Assembly: GCA_021770845.1 (NCBI GenBank)
Contig: JAETQF010000015.1
Span: 1 to 64,000, forward strand
DNA from: Oscillospiraceae bacterium
GTDB taxonomy: Bacteria; Bacillota; Clostridia; Oscillospirales; Oscillospiraceae
Reading direction: 5' to 3'
DNA: 64,000 nt
The notes beneath the pieces are model-generated. The model saw only the letters and a program-made list of their open reading frames with translations, had not been told where the DNA came from and did not search any database. The position numbers and the translations under genes are program-made. The stretch's first letter is position 1; each line of letters starts with the position of its first letter. This document shows positions 29,834 to 37,259 of this stretch, in pieces.

Positions 29834-29862
29834 GCGGCGGCCCGAAGGGGCCGCCGCTTTTT
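29834..29862 (+). terminator. Attenuator terminator before aroF
   Basis: GCGGCGGCCC (29834-29843) pairs with GGGCCGCCGC (29848-29857), followed by TTTTT (29858-29862). The segment GCGGCGGCGC at 29809-29818, right after the leader stop codon, can pair with GCCGCCGC of the same arm and would be the antiterminator strand. A ribosome at the stop codon would mask it and let the terminator form. Confidence 0.8.
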
Positions 29863-29908
29863 GTGTGCCCGGAGAAAAAACGACAAACTTCAAAGGAGCG
29901 GATATACG

Positions 29909-30925
29909 ATGGTAGTCATTATGAAGCACGGTTTCACCGCCGAACAGCTGGAGCAGGCCGTCCACGCCATGGAGGCGGGGGGCGTGCGGGTGATGGTGTC
30001 CAAGGGCGCCGAGACCACCATTTTAGGCGCGGAAGGGGACGCGGGAGCCCTGAACCAGGAGACGCTGGCCCAGCTCCCCGGAGTGGAGCGGGTGATGCGG
30101 GTGAGCGAGCCCTACAAAAAGGCCAACCGCAAGTATCACCCGGACGACTCGGTGATCGACATCGGCGGCGGCGTGTCCATCGGTGGGAAGAAGATCGCGG
30201 TCATCGCCGGGCCCTGCTCCGTGGAGAGCGAGGAGCAGATCCTGGAGGTGGCCCAGTCCGTCCAGAAGTCCGGGGCGGCGGCCCTCCGGGGGGGCGCGTA
30301 CAAGCCCCGCACCTCCCCCTACGCCTTCCAGGGCAAGGGGGTGGAGGGCGTGCTCCTGCTGGACGAGGCCCGGAAGAATACCGGTCTGCCCATCGTGTCC
30401 GAGCTGATGAGCGCCGACCAGCTCCCCCTCTTTGAGGAGGCGGTGGACGTGATCCAGATCGGGGCCCGGAATATGCAGAACTTCGACCTGCTGAAGAAGG
30501 TGGGCAAGACCCACAAGCCCATCCTGCTCAAGCGGGGCCTGTCCTCCACCATCGAGGAGTGGCTCATGAGCGCGGAGTACATCATGGCCGGGGGCAACCC
30601 CAACGTGATCCTGTGCGAGCGGGGCATCCGCACCTTTGAGACCTACACCCGGAACACGCTGGACTTGTCGGCGGTGCTGGCGGTGAAGCGGCAGAGCCAC
30701 CTGCCGGTGGTGGTGGATCCTTCCCACGCCTGCGGCAAGGCGTGGATGGTGGAGCGGATGGCCATGGCGGCGGTGGCCGCCGGGGCGGACGGGCTGATCA
30801 TCGAGGTGCACAACAACCCGTCCTGCGCCCTGTGCGACGGGGCCCAGTCGGTGACGCCGGAGCAGTTCGGCGAGATGATGGACAAGCTGCGCCCGCTGGC
30901 TGCCTGCGTGGGCCGGGAGCTGTGA
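29909..30925 (+). CDS. aroF: 3-deoxy-7-phosphoheptulonate (DAHP) synthase, AroF with N-terminal regulatory domain
   Basis: A 338-aa enzyme joining PEP and erythrose-4-phosphate, the first step of the shikimate route. Residues about 1-70 form the ferredoxin-like domain found in the Thermotoga-type class Ib enzymes, which binds Tyr/Phe for feedback. The barrel has AGPCSVES, RGGAYKPRTSPYAFQG, IGARNMQNF, LLKRGLSSTIEEW, VDPSHACG and EVHNNPSCALCDG. The C in DPSHACG lies by the metal site. Its ATG follows AAAGGAG and a Tyr leader attenuator, and tyrA follows at once. Confidence 0.94.
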   Translation: MVVIMKHGFTAEQLEQAVHAMEAGGVRVMVSKGAETTILGAEGDAGALNQETLAQLPGVERVMRVSEPYKKANRKYHPDDSVIDIGGGVSIGGKKIAVIAGPCSVESEEQILEVAQSVQKSGAAALRGGAYKPRTSPYAFQGKGVEGVLLLDEARKNTGLPIVSELMSADQLPLFEEAVDVIQIGARNMQNFDLLKKVGKTHKPILLKRGLSSTIEEWLMSAEYIMAGGNPNVILCERGIRTFETYTRNTLDLSAVLAVKRQSHLPVVVDPSHACGKAWMVERMAMAAVAAGADGLIIEVHNNPSCALCDGAQSVTPEQFGEMMDKLRPLAACVGREL

Positions 30926-30939
30926 GAACGGGGCGTTTT

Positions 30940-31815
30940 ATGGAAAAAAAAATCTTGGTGGTGGGCTTAGGGCTCATCGGCGGCTCCCTGGCCATGGCCC
31001 TGCGGGGCTTTGAGGACTTTGAGATCGTGGGCACGGACGTGTCCCCCGCCGTCCGGGAACAGGCGGCGGCCAAGGGGGCGGGGGATCGGGTGGCCCCCGA
31101 CCCCGAGCCGGAGCTGCCCGGGGCGGACGTGGTGGTGCTGTGCCAGGATCCGGCGGGGATCACCGGCTTCCTGGCGGAGCACCGGGATCGGTTCAAGCCC
31201 GGCGCCCTGGTGACGGACGTGTGCGGCGTGAAAACCGCCGTCATGGCGGCGGCGGAGTGCCTGCGGCCGGACGTGGACTTCATCGGCTGCCACCCCATGG
31301 CGGGCAAGGAGGTGTCCGGCATCGGCAACGCCGAGGCGGGGCTGTTCCGCAACACCCACTTCATTGTCACCCCCGGCCCCCGGGCCACGGGGGAGCACCT
31401 GGCCCTGCTGCGGCGCATGGCGGACTGGTGCCGCTTCGGGGACGTGATCGAGACCACCCCGGAGCGCCACGACGCCATGATCGCCTACACCAGCCAGCTC
31501 ATGCACGTCATCGCCCTGTCGGTGTGCGACAACGACGAGCTGTTCGCCTGCAAGGGCTTCGAAGGCGGCTCCTTCCGGGACTGTACCCGGGTGGCGGCGC
31601 TGGATCCCGCCATGTGGGTGCAGCTGTTCTCCCTCAACGCCCCGGCGCTCACCGGGGTGGTGCGGGCGCTGGAGGACAGGCTGCGCCAGTACCGCCAGGC
31701 CATGGAGGCGGGGGATCGGGAGGGCCTGCGGGCCATGCTGGCCTGCGCGTCGGATCGGAAGAAGCGCATCGACCTGGAGCGGGCCCGGGGCGACGATGTG
31801 CACCCCGCCTTCTGA
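30940..31815 (+). CDS. tyrA: Prephenate dehydrogenase
   Basis: A 291-aa NAD-linked enzyme that turns prephenate to 4-hydroxyphenylpyruvate for tyrosine. The Rossmann start is VVGLGLIGGSLAMAL. Catalytic and binding marks are CHPMAGKEVSG, FRNTHFIVTP, TPERHDAMIAYTSQLMHVIA and the helix KGFEGGSFRDCTRVA. No C-terminal ACT domain is present, so feedback may rest on the AroF domain and the leader. It starts 14 bases after aroF. Confidence 0.92.
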   Translation: MEKKILVVGLGLIGGSLAMALRGFEDFEIVGTDVSPAVREQAAAKGAGDRVAPDPEPELPGADVVVLCQDPAGITGFLAEHRDRFKPGALVTDVCGVKTAVMAAAECLRPDVDFIGCHPMAGKEVSGIGNAEAGLFRNTHFIVTPGPRATGEHLALLRRMADWCRFGDVIETTPERHDAMIAYTSQLMHVIALSVCDNDELFACKGFEGGSFRDCTRVAALDPAMWVQLFSLNAPALTGVVRALEDRLRQYRQAMEAGDREGLRAMLACASDRKKRIDLERARGDDVHPAF

Positions 31816-31825
31816 AATTCTTAAA

Positions 31826-31854
31826 TTGACGGCGGCGCTCCCCGGTGGTACACT
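31826..31854 (+). promoter_or_regulatory. Promoter of the Nudix / AI-2E gene pair
   Basis: TTGACG (31826-31831), 17 bases, TACACT (31849-31854) preceded by TGG. Confidence 0.8.
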
Positions 31855-31905
31855 GGGGGAAAGCGCGGCCGGGCGTGGAAAAATTTGGGGCCGCGGGAGG
31901 ACGCG

Positions 31906-32385
31906 ATGGGCTATATCATGGATTTGCGGGCCTATGTGGGCCACCGCCCCCTGATCCAGGTGGGCTCCTGCGTGATTTTGGAGGACGGGCAGGGGCGCGT
32001 CCTGCTCCAGCGGAGGACGGACGACGGCCTGTGGAGCTTTTCCGGCGCGGGCTCCATGGAGCCGGGGGAGTCGGCGGAGGACGCCGCCCGCCGGGAGCTG
32101 CTGGAGGAGACGGGTCTCACCGCCCGCACCCTGGAGCTGTGCGGCGTGTTCACCGGGCCGCGGGAGCACCACGTCTACCCCAACGGCGACGAGGTGTACA
32201 ACGTGGAATTTTTCTTTGTGTGCCGGGACTGGCTCGGGACGCTGCGGCGTCAGGCGGACGAGGTGGAGGAGCTGCGGTTTTTCCATCCGGACGAGCTTCC
32301 CGACGGCCTGTCCCCGGGGCTCCGGCGGCGGCTGCCGGACTGGCTGGCGCACCGGCAGGCAAGGGAAGCCGCCAAGCCTCACTGA
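31906..32385 (+). CDS. Nudix hydrolase
   Basis: A 159-aa Nudix protein. The box is GSMEPGESAEDAARRELLEE, with RVLLQRRTDDGLWSFSGAG before it, typical of nucleotide-sanitising or general Nudix enzymes. Substrate unknown. ATG 31906 follows GGGAGGA. A promoter lies at 31826-31854. The AI-2E permease gene starts 17 bases downstream, so the two may be co-transcribed. Confidence 0.85.
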   Translation: MGYIMDLRAYVGHRPLIQVGSCVILEDGQGRVLLQRRTDDGLWSFSGAGSMEPGESAEDAARRELLEETGLTARTLELCGVFTGPREHHVYPNGDEVYNVEFFFVCRDWLGTLRRQADEVEELRFFHPDELPDGLSPGLRRRLPDWLAHRQAREAAKPH

Positions 32386-32401
32386 GACGGGGGAGCGTGC
32401 C

Positions 32402-33553
32402 ATGGACAAAAAACTGTTTCGCAGCCTGATCCTGCTCATCACCTACGCGGTGGTGCTGGTGGCGGTGATCGTGAAGATCGACGCGGTGACGGGTTGGCTG
32501 GGCGGGGTGATCGCCGCCTTCCGGCCGTTGATCATCGGGGCGGTCATCGCCTTCATCCTCAACCGGCCCTGCAATTTCTTCGCCCGGCTGTACCAGCGGG
32601 CCCTGCCGGAAAAGGCCCGGGGGGCGGCCCGGCCCCTGGCGGCGGCCACGGCCTACCTCCTTGTGATCGCGCTGTTCACGGCGTTGATCGCCCTGGTGGT
32701 GCCCGAGCTCACCCACAGCATCGAGATGTTCATCGGCAACCTGAACGCCTACGCCGCCAACTTCCAGGCGCTGTTTGACTGGCTGGTGGCCAAGCTGGAT
32801 CTGGAGCAGCTGGCCAACCTGGATCTGTCGGCAGGGATCAGCGACTCGCTGAAGGATCTGCTCACCGGGGCGCTGGACGCCCTGACCAACACCCTGCCCC
32901 ACCTCATCGGCATGACCGGCGTGCTGATCTCGGCGGTGGTGACCGGGGTGATCTCCTTTGTGTTTTCCATCTACGTGCTGTCCGGCGGGCCCAGGCTGAC
33001 GGCCCAGTGCCGCCGGCTGGTGCGGGCCTACCTGCCCCAGCGGGCGGCGGATACGGTGCTGTCCGTCACCCGGCTGACGGCGGACACCTTCTCCAAATAC
33101 GTCAACGGCCAGATCATCGAGGCGTGCATCCTGGGCAGCCTGTGCTTCCTGGGTATGTGCATCCTCCGGTTTGACTACGCCCCTCTGATCTCGGTGGCGG
33201 TGGGGGTGTTTGCCCTGATCCCCATCGCGGGGGCCTACCTGGGGGCGGTGCTGGCGGTGCTGCTGCTGGTGATGATCGACCCCTGGCAGGCGGTGTGGTT
33301 CCTGGTGTTCCTGGTCTGCCTCCAGCAGTTTGAGGGCAACCTGATCTATCCCCGAGTGGTGGGCACGTCCATGGGCCTGCCGGGGATCTGGGTGCTGGCG
33401 GCGGTGACGGTGGGCGGCTCCCTGCTGGGCCTGGTGGGCATGGTGGTGAGCGTGCCGCTGGCGGCGGTGGCTTACACCCTGCTGAAGCAGGATCTGCGCG
33501 CCCGGACGCCCGCTCCGGCCCCGGCGGAGCCTCCGGAGGATCCGCAGTCATAA
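32402..33553 (+). CDS. AI-2E family transporter (PF01594)
   Basis: A 383-aa membrane protein with about eight spans. The family is named after an AI-2 exporter but includes Na+/H+ antiporters and other permeases, so the cargo is open. Marks are the long amphipathic helix region before the fourth span, and LIPIAGAYLGAVLAVLL with QQFEGNLIYPRVVGTSMGLPGIWVLAAV near the end. The C-terminus is Pro/Ala-rich. The TAA stop is part of the sigma-E-type promoter of yabP. Confidence 0.88.
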   Translation: MDKKLFRSLILLITYAVVLVAVIVKIDAVTGWLGGVIAAFRPLIIGAVIAFILNRPCNFFARLYQRALPEKARGAARPLAAATAYLLVIALFTALIALVVPELTHSIEMFIGNLNAYAANFQALFDWLVAKLDLEQLANLDLSAGISDSLKDLLTGALDALTNTLPHLIGMTGVLISAVVTGVISFVFSIYVLSGGPRLTAQCRRLVRAYLPQRAADTVLSVTRLTADTFSKYVNGQIIEACILGSLCFLGMCILRFDYAPLISVAVGVFALIPIAGAYLGAVLAVLLLVMIDPWQAVWFLVFLVCLQQFEGNLIYPRVVGTSMGLPGIWVLAAVTVGGSLLGLVGMVVSVPLAAVAYTLLKQDLRARTPAPAPAEPPEDPQS

Positions 33554-33576
33554 TCCTGGGACAAACCCCATACACT
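33547..33576 (+). promoter_or_regulatory. Sigma-E (sporulation) promoter of yabP
   Basis: GTCATAAT (33547-33554), a 14-base spacer and CATACACT (33569-33576) fit the mother-cell sigma-E consensus closely. The -35 overlaps the stop codon of the AI-2E gene. In Bacillus yabP and yabQ belong to the sigma-E set. Confidence 0.8.
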
Positions 33577-33607
33577 GGAACCATCAAGCGTAAAGGGAGA
33601 TGGTTCC

Positions 33608-33889
33608 ATGGCGTATGAAGGCGGCCTGTCCGCCCCCCACCATGTGGTGATTGAGGAGCGGAAAAGCCTGACGGTGTCCGGGGTGGAGGATGTGGAGCGG
33701 TTCGACGAGACCACCATCGTGCTGTCCACCTCCAAGGGGGCCATGGTGGTGACCGGGGAGAATCTGCACATCGAGAAGCTGTCCCTGGACGGCGGCGATC
33801 TGAAGGTGGAGGGCGACATCGACGCCGTCAGCTACGAGGACGACGCCGGGGGAGGCCGGGGCGGGTTCCTGGCCCGGCTGCTGCGCTGA
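33608..33889 (+). CDS. yabP: Sporulation protein YabP
   Basis: A 93-aa protein of the YabP family, needed in sporulation in some species. Marks are HHVVIEERKSLTVSGVEDVERFDE and MVVTGENLHIEKLSLDGGDLKVEGDIDAVSY-like strands, a pattern typical of this short beta-rich family. It lies next to yabQ, divIC and an S1-domain gene, the same order as in Bacillus. A sigma-E-like promoter precedes it, and AAAGGGAGA lies before ATG 33608. Confidence 0.9.
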   Translation: MAYEGGLSAPHHVVIEERKSLTVSGVEDVERFDETTIVLSTSKGAMVVTGENLHIEKLSLDGGDLKVEGDIDAVSYEDDAGGGRGGFLARLLR

Positions 33890-33892
33890 TCC

Positions 33893-34591
33893 ATGCACGT
33901 CGATATCGCGGGCCAGGGGCTGATCTTCGGCCAGGGGTTCCTGCTGGGGGCGGCGCTGGGCCTGCTCTACGACGGGATGCGCACCCTGCGCCGGAGCATC
34001 CGCCTGCCGGCGCTGGCCTTTGTGCTGGATCTGCTGTTCTGGCTGGGGGCGGTGGCGGCCCTGTTTGCCCTCACCCTGCTGCGGGACAACGGCGAGGTGC
34101 GCATTTACCATATGCTGGCCTTCCTGCTGGGCGGGGGGCTGTATTTTGTGACGCTGAGCCGTCTGGTGCTGCCGGCGCTGCTGTGGCTGGCGGGAATTAT
34201 ACGGACGGTGTGGGCGTTTTTGACGGCTCCGATCCGAGGGTTGGGACGGGCCGGAAAAAAAGTTTTGAAAAACCAAAAAAAACACTTTCAAAATTGGCTG
34301 GAATGGTATAAAATAAATATGATACACCGTTTTGCCACGCAGGCGGGAGAGGAGGCGGCGACAGATGAAGGTCAAACGCGCGGGCATCGCCACAAAGCTG
34401 CTGGTGCTGGTGCTGCTGGCGGTACTGGCCGCCGGCCTGCTGTCCACCCAGGCAAAGCTGACCGAGGCCCGAAGCGGGCGGGACGAGCTGGCCCGCCAGG
34501 TGGAGGAGCAGCGGGAGGCCAACGCCGGGCTGGCGGACGATATCGCCCACAGCGGCGACCCGGACTACCTGGCGGACATCGCCAGAAGTAA
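33893..34591 (+). CDS. yabQ: Sporulation membrane protein YabQ with an out-of-family C-terminal tail
   Basis: A 232-aa reading frame. Residues 1-~110 carry about four spans of the YabQ family (QGLIFGQGFLLGAALGLLYDGMRTLRR), needed for spore cortex in Bacillus. From about residue 158 the frame runs 227 bases into divIC in another frame. The tail becomes Gly/Arg/Ala-rich with no family resemblance, as expected if the normal stop has been lost. The SD is weak, and translation probably follows from yabP four bases upstream. The core is certain; the true end is not. Confidence 0.8.
   Translation: MHVDIAGQGLIFGQGFLLGAALGLLYDGMRTLRRSIRLPALAFVLDLLFWLGAVAALFALTLLRDNGEVRIYHMLAFLLGGGLYFVTLSRLVLPALLWLAGIIRTVWAFLTAPIRGLGRAGKKVLKNQKKHFQNWLEWYKINMIHRFATQAGEEAATDEGQTRGHRHKAAGAGAAGGTGRRPAVHPGKADRGPKRAGRAGPPGGGAAGGQRRAGGRYRPQRRPGLPGGHRQK
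34294..34323 (+). promoter_or_regulatory. Possible vegetative promoter of divIC inside yabQ
   Basis: TTGGCT (34294-34299), 18 bases, TATGAT (34318-34323). A second option is an extended -10 TGGTATAAA at 34304-34312. A vegetative start would let divIC be made outside sporulation. Confidence 0.5.
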
Positions 34592-34643
34592 GCTGGGCCT
34601 GCTGGAGCCGGACGAGATCGAGTTTGTCGATTCGTCGAAATAA
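34365..34643 (+). CDS. divIC: Septum formation initiator DivIC/FtsB-type protein
   Basis: A 92-aa bitopic protein of the division machinery (partner of FtsL/DivIB). It has one membrane span (about 8-25, ATKLLVLVLLAVLAAGLL), a coiled-coil (RDELARQVEEQREANAGLADD) and the family end DPDYLADIARSKLGLLEPDEIEFVD. ATG 34365 has GAGGAGG upstream and is preferred over an earlier in-frame ATG. The gene overlaps the reading frame of yabQ by 227 bases. Confidence 0.9.
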   Translation: MKVKRAGIATKLLVLVLLAVLAAGLLSTQAKLTEARSGRDELARQVEEQREANAGLADDIAHSGDPDYLADIARSKLGLLEPDEIEFVDSSK

Positions 34644-34692
34644 GGTTTTTGTGGGGAAAATCCATACATACTGAGAGGGAAAAAAGAGATTT

Positions 34693-35178
34693 ATGGGGAT
34701 TGAAGTCGGCTCTATCTTAGACGGAAAGGTGACTGGGATCACCAATTTCGGCGCGTTCGTGTCGCTGCCGGGCAATCGCTCGGGCCTGGTACACATTTCG
34801 GAGATCGCGTACTCCTACGTCAACGACGTCCACGACCACCTGACGGAGGGACAGGAGGTCAAGGTGAAGGTCATCGGCGTGGACGCGAACAACCGCATCA
34901 ACCTGTCCATCAAACAGGCGGCGCCGCCGCCCCCACGGCCGGAGCGCCGCCCCGGCCCCCGGCCCGGGAGCCCCAATCCCCATGCCCGTCCGGAGGGGGA
35001 GCACCGCCAGGCCCGCCGTCCCGGATCGGGCCGGAGCTTTACGCCGGAGCCCGTCCAGCCCCGGGGCCCGGCCAGCTTCGAGGATCAGCTCAAGCAGTTT
35101 ATGGCCAGCTCGGACAGCAAGCTGTCGGAGCTGCACATGAACGAGAAGCGGGGTAGCCGCAGGGGCGGAAGGAAGTAA
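34693..35178 (+). CDS. S1 RNA-binding domain protein (YabR / general stress protein 13-like)
   Basis: A 161-aa protein. Residues 1-~75 are an S1 domain (GSILDGKVTGITNFGAFVSLP, GLVHISEIA, GQEVKVKVIGVD, INLSIKQA). The rest is a disordered Pro/Arg-rich tail, ending in a short helix and basic RGSRRGGRK. It probably binds RNA or ribosomes. Position after divIC matches yabR in Bacillus. It ends the sporulation/division cluster. Confidence 0.88.
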   Translation: MGIEVGSILDGKVTGITNFGAFVSLPGNRSGLVHISEIAYSYVNDVHDHLTEGQEVKVKVIGVDANNRINLSIKQAAPPPPRPERRPGPRPGSPNPHARPEGEHRQARRPGSGRSFTPEPVQPRGPASFEDQLKQFMASSDSKLSELHMNEKRGSRRGGRK

Positions 35179-35187
35179 GAGAGGAAA

Positions 35188-35214
35188 GGGGGGCGCTGTG
35201 CGCCCCCCTTTTTT
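35188..35214 (+). terminator. Terminator of the yabP-yabQ-divIC-S1 cluster
   Basis: GGGGGGCGC/GCGCCCCCC, loop TGT, then TTTTTT. Confidence 0.92.
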
Positions 35215-35230
35215 GATGTTGCCCGCGGTT

Positions 35231-35338
35231 AAAAAAGCGGCTCTTTTCCAGTTGTGGAAAAGAGCCCAGGGTCTATTTGCGCGGGAGAATGGAATGACCG
35301 CATGGGCTGCCCCATGCCGCGGCCTCTGCCGCCAGTTC
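35231..35338 (-). ncRNA. Candidate small RNA on the minus strand
   Basis: A minus-strand intrinsic terminator (12-bp perfect stem 35239-35266, then GC and TTTTTT at 35236-35231) has no minus-strand gene to serve. About 75 bases upstream on that strand lies an extended -10 TGGTACACT (35339-35347), though the -35 is poor. Between them a GCATGGG/CCCATGC hairpin can form. Together this suggests an RNA of about 105 nt. The plus-strand view is a structured leader of the amidohydrolase. Confidence 0.45.
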
Positions 35339-35394
35339 AGTGTACCACAGCGGCGTGGAAAAGGCGGTCGAACGGTGACGGAGGAGGAAATTCA

Positions 35395-36546
35395 ATGCTG
35401 ATAGTCAACGGAATCGTCCACACCATGGACGTGGGCACCATCCCCCGGGGCTTTGTCCGCACGGAGGGCAGCCGCATCGCCCAGGTGGGCCCCATGGATC
35501 AGCTGGCCGGGGAGGGGGATCCCGCCGGCGTCATCGACGCGGAGGGGGGGCACGTCCTCCCCGGCTTTCTCGACGCCCACTGCCATGTGGGCCTGTACGG
35601 CGGGGCGGCCCAGGAGGACGATCTCAACGAGAGCCCCGCCCCCTGCACCCCCCAGCTCCGGGCGCTGGACGGGGTGAACCCGCTGAACCAGTATTTCCGG
35701 GAGGCCCGGCGGGCGGGGGTGACCTGCCTGCTCACCGGCCCGGGCTCCGCCAACCCCATCGCGGGGCAGTCGGTGCTGCTGAAAACGGCGGGCGGGGTCA
35801 TCGATCAGATGGTGGTGCGCGCGCCGGCCTCCATGAAGTTCGCCCTGGGGGAGAACCCCAAGGGGATCCACAAGGGCCACGGCCCCGCCACCCGCATGGC
35901 CTCCGCCGCCCTGATCCGGGAGCGGCTGGCCAAAGCCCTGGACTATGAGCTGAAGTGGGCCAAGGCCCAGGCGGACGACGCCATGGAGGATCCGGAGTTC
36001 GACGCGGGGCTGGACGCCCTGCGGCCGGTGGTGGGGGGACGGCTGGCCGCCCACTTCCACGCCCACCGGGCGGACGACATCGTCACCGCCGTGCGCCTGT
36101 CCAAAGAATTTGGGCTGGACTGTGTCATCGTCCACGGCACCGAGGGCCATCTGGTGGCGGACTTTCTGGCCAGGGAGGGGGTGCCGGTGATCACCGGGCC
36201 CTTCCTGATGGATCGGTGCAAGCCGGAGCTGGCCAACCTGACCATGGAGAACACCGCCATTTTGGCCCGGGCGGGGGTGCAGGTGGCCATCTGCACCGAC
36301 CACCCGGAGACGCCTATCTCCCTGCTGCCCTTCTGCGCGGCCATGGCCGCCCGGGCGGGGATGGACGAGGAGGAGGCCCTGGCCGCCATCACCATCAACG
36401 CCGCCTGCATCGCCGGGGCAGGGGACAGGCTGGGCTCCCTTTCCCCGGGAAAGGACGCGGACATCGTGGTGATGGACGGCCACCCCTTCCACTGGCGCAG
36501 CAGGGCCGTCCATGTGCTGATCGATGGGCAGGAGGTCAGGGATTGA
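35395..36546 (+). CDS. Amidohydrolase, imidazolonepropionase-like
   Basis: A 383-aa metal hydrolase of the amidohydrolase superfamily. The metal pair is in GFLDAHCHVG, with more ligands in HFHAHRADD and VHGTEGHL, and the catalytic Asp in ICTDHPETP. The N- and C-terminal strands (MLIVNGIVHTMD ... LSPGKDADIVVMDGHP) form the usual small beta domain. It acts on a C-N bond in a ring or amide in the cytoplasm; the substrate is unknown. ATG 35395 follows GAGGAGGA. Confidence 0.88.
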   Translation: MLIVNGIVHTMDVGTIPRGFVRTEGSRIAQVGPMDQLAGEGDPAGVIDAEGGHVLPGFLDAHCHVGLYGGAAQEDDLNESPAPCTPQLRALDGVNPLNQYFREARRAGVTCLLTGPGSANPIAGQSVLLKTAGGVIDQMVVRAPASMKFALGENPKGIHKGHGPATRMASAALIRERLAKALDYELKWAKAQADDAMEDPEFDAGLDALRPVVGGRLAAHFHAHRADDIVTAVRLSKEFGLDCVIVHGTEGHLVADFLAREGVPVITGPFLMDRCKPELANLTMENTAILARAGVQVAICTDHPETPISLLPFCAAMAARAGMDEEEALAAITINAACIAGAGDRLGSLSPGKDADIVVMDGHPFHWRSRAVHVLIDGQEVRD

Positions 36547-36599
36547 AAAATTTTTGTGAAAAATGCCAAAAGGGTATGGCGCATTGACGGAGGGTATGA

Positions 36600-36605
36600 T
36601 ATAAT
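36600..36605 (+). promoter_or_regulatory. Extended -10 promoter of hpf
   Basis: TATAAT preceded by TGA. The -35 is weak. It lies about 65 bases before the hpf ATG. Confidence 0.6.
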
Positions 36606-36669
36606 AACAGCATACAGGGGGAGTCGTTCCCCCAACGCTGCGCCCCTTTGGGCGAAAGGAGCTGAGCAC

Positions 36670-37209
36670 ATGAAGTTTACGTTTACAGACAAAAAGGTGA
36701 ATCTGCCCAAGTCCCTCCACAACTATGCCGAGAAAAAGGTGGGGAAGCTGGACCGCTACTTCAAAAATGAGGCGGAGGCCAACCTGGTTTTTTCTGTGGA
36801 AAAGGATCGGAACAAGGTGGAGCTGACCATCCGTTCCGGCGGTACCATCCTGCGGGTGGCGGAGAGTACGTCGGATATGTTCGCGTCGGTGGACGCGGCG
36901 GTCACCTCTATGGAGCGGCAGCTTCGCAAGCATAAGACCCGCCTGGAGAAGCGGCTGCGCCAGGGCGCGTTTGTCCAGCCCGCGGCGGAGGAGGAGACCT
37001 CCTTCGTCCCCGACGTGGAGGAGCGGGAGTTCCAGGTGGTGCGAACCAAGCGGTTCCCCATCAAGCCTATGACGGTGGACGAGGCCATTCTCCAAATGGA
37101 TCTGCTGGGGCACAGCTTCTACGCGTTCAAGAATGAGGACGGCGGCGCCTTCGCGGTGGTCTATAAGCGCAACGACGGCGGCTACGGCCTGATTGAGGAC
37201 GAGGAATAA
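36670..37209 (+). CDS. hpf: Ribosome hibernation promoting factor, long form
   Basis: A 179-aa protein that binds the 30S decoding centre and joins two 70S into 100S ribosomes in stationary phase. Residues 1-~100 are the HPF/YfiA fold (KKVGKLDRYFKNEAEANLVFSVEKD). The C-terminal dimerisation part runs from about 120, with VRTKRFPIKPMTVDEAILQMDLLGHSFYAF and VVYKRNDGGYGLIE. Both parts are complete, so this is the long Firmicute form. AAAGGAG precedes ATG 36670. Confidence 0.94.
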   Translation: MKFTFTDKKVNLPKSLHNYAEKKVGKLDRYFKNEAEANLVFSVEKDRNKVELTIRSGGTILRVAESTSDMFASVDAAVTSMERQLRKHKTRLEKRLRQGAFVQPAAEEETSFVPDVEEREFQVVRTKRFPIKPMTVDEAILQMDLLGHSFYAFKNEDGGAFAVVYKRNDGGYGLIEDEE

Positions 37210-37223
37210 ACAGAACAAAAGCT

Positions 37224-37255
37224 CCGCCCCGCCGGGTGACCGGCGGGGCGGTTTT
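37224..37255 (+). terminator. Terminator of hpf
   Basis: CCGCCCCGCCGG/CCGGCGGGGCGG, loop GTGA, then TTTT. Confidence 0.88.
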
Positions 37256-37259
37256 GGCC

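Noticed and set aside
29809-29908. A T-box riboswitch before aroF
   Set aside because: No T-box sequence (TGGNACCGCG-like) or specifier stem could be found. The leader-peptide model explains the terminator better.
35296-35369. A known riboswitch class in front of the amidohydrolase
   Set aside because: A three-way fold is possible, but the conserved cores of the THF, cobalamin, SAM, glycine or guanidine classes are absent. It is kept only as part of the small-RNA candidate.
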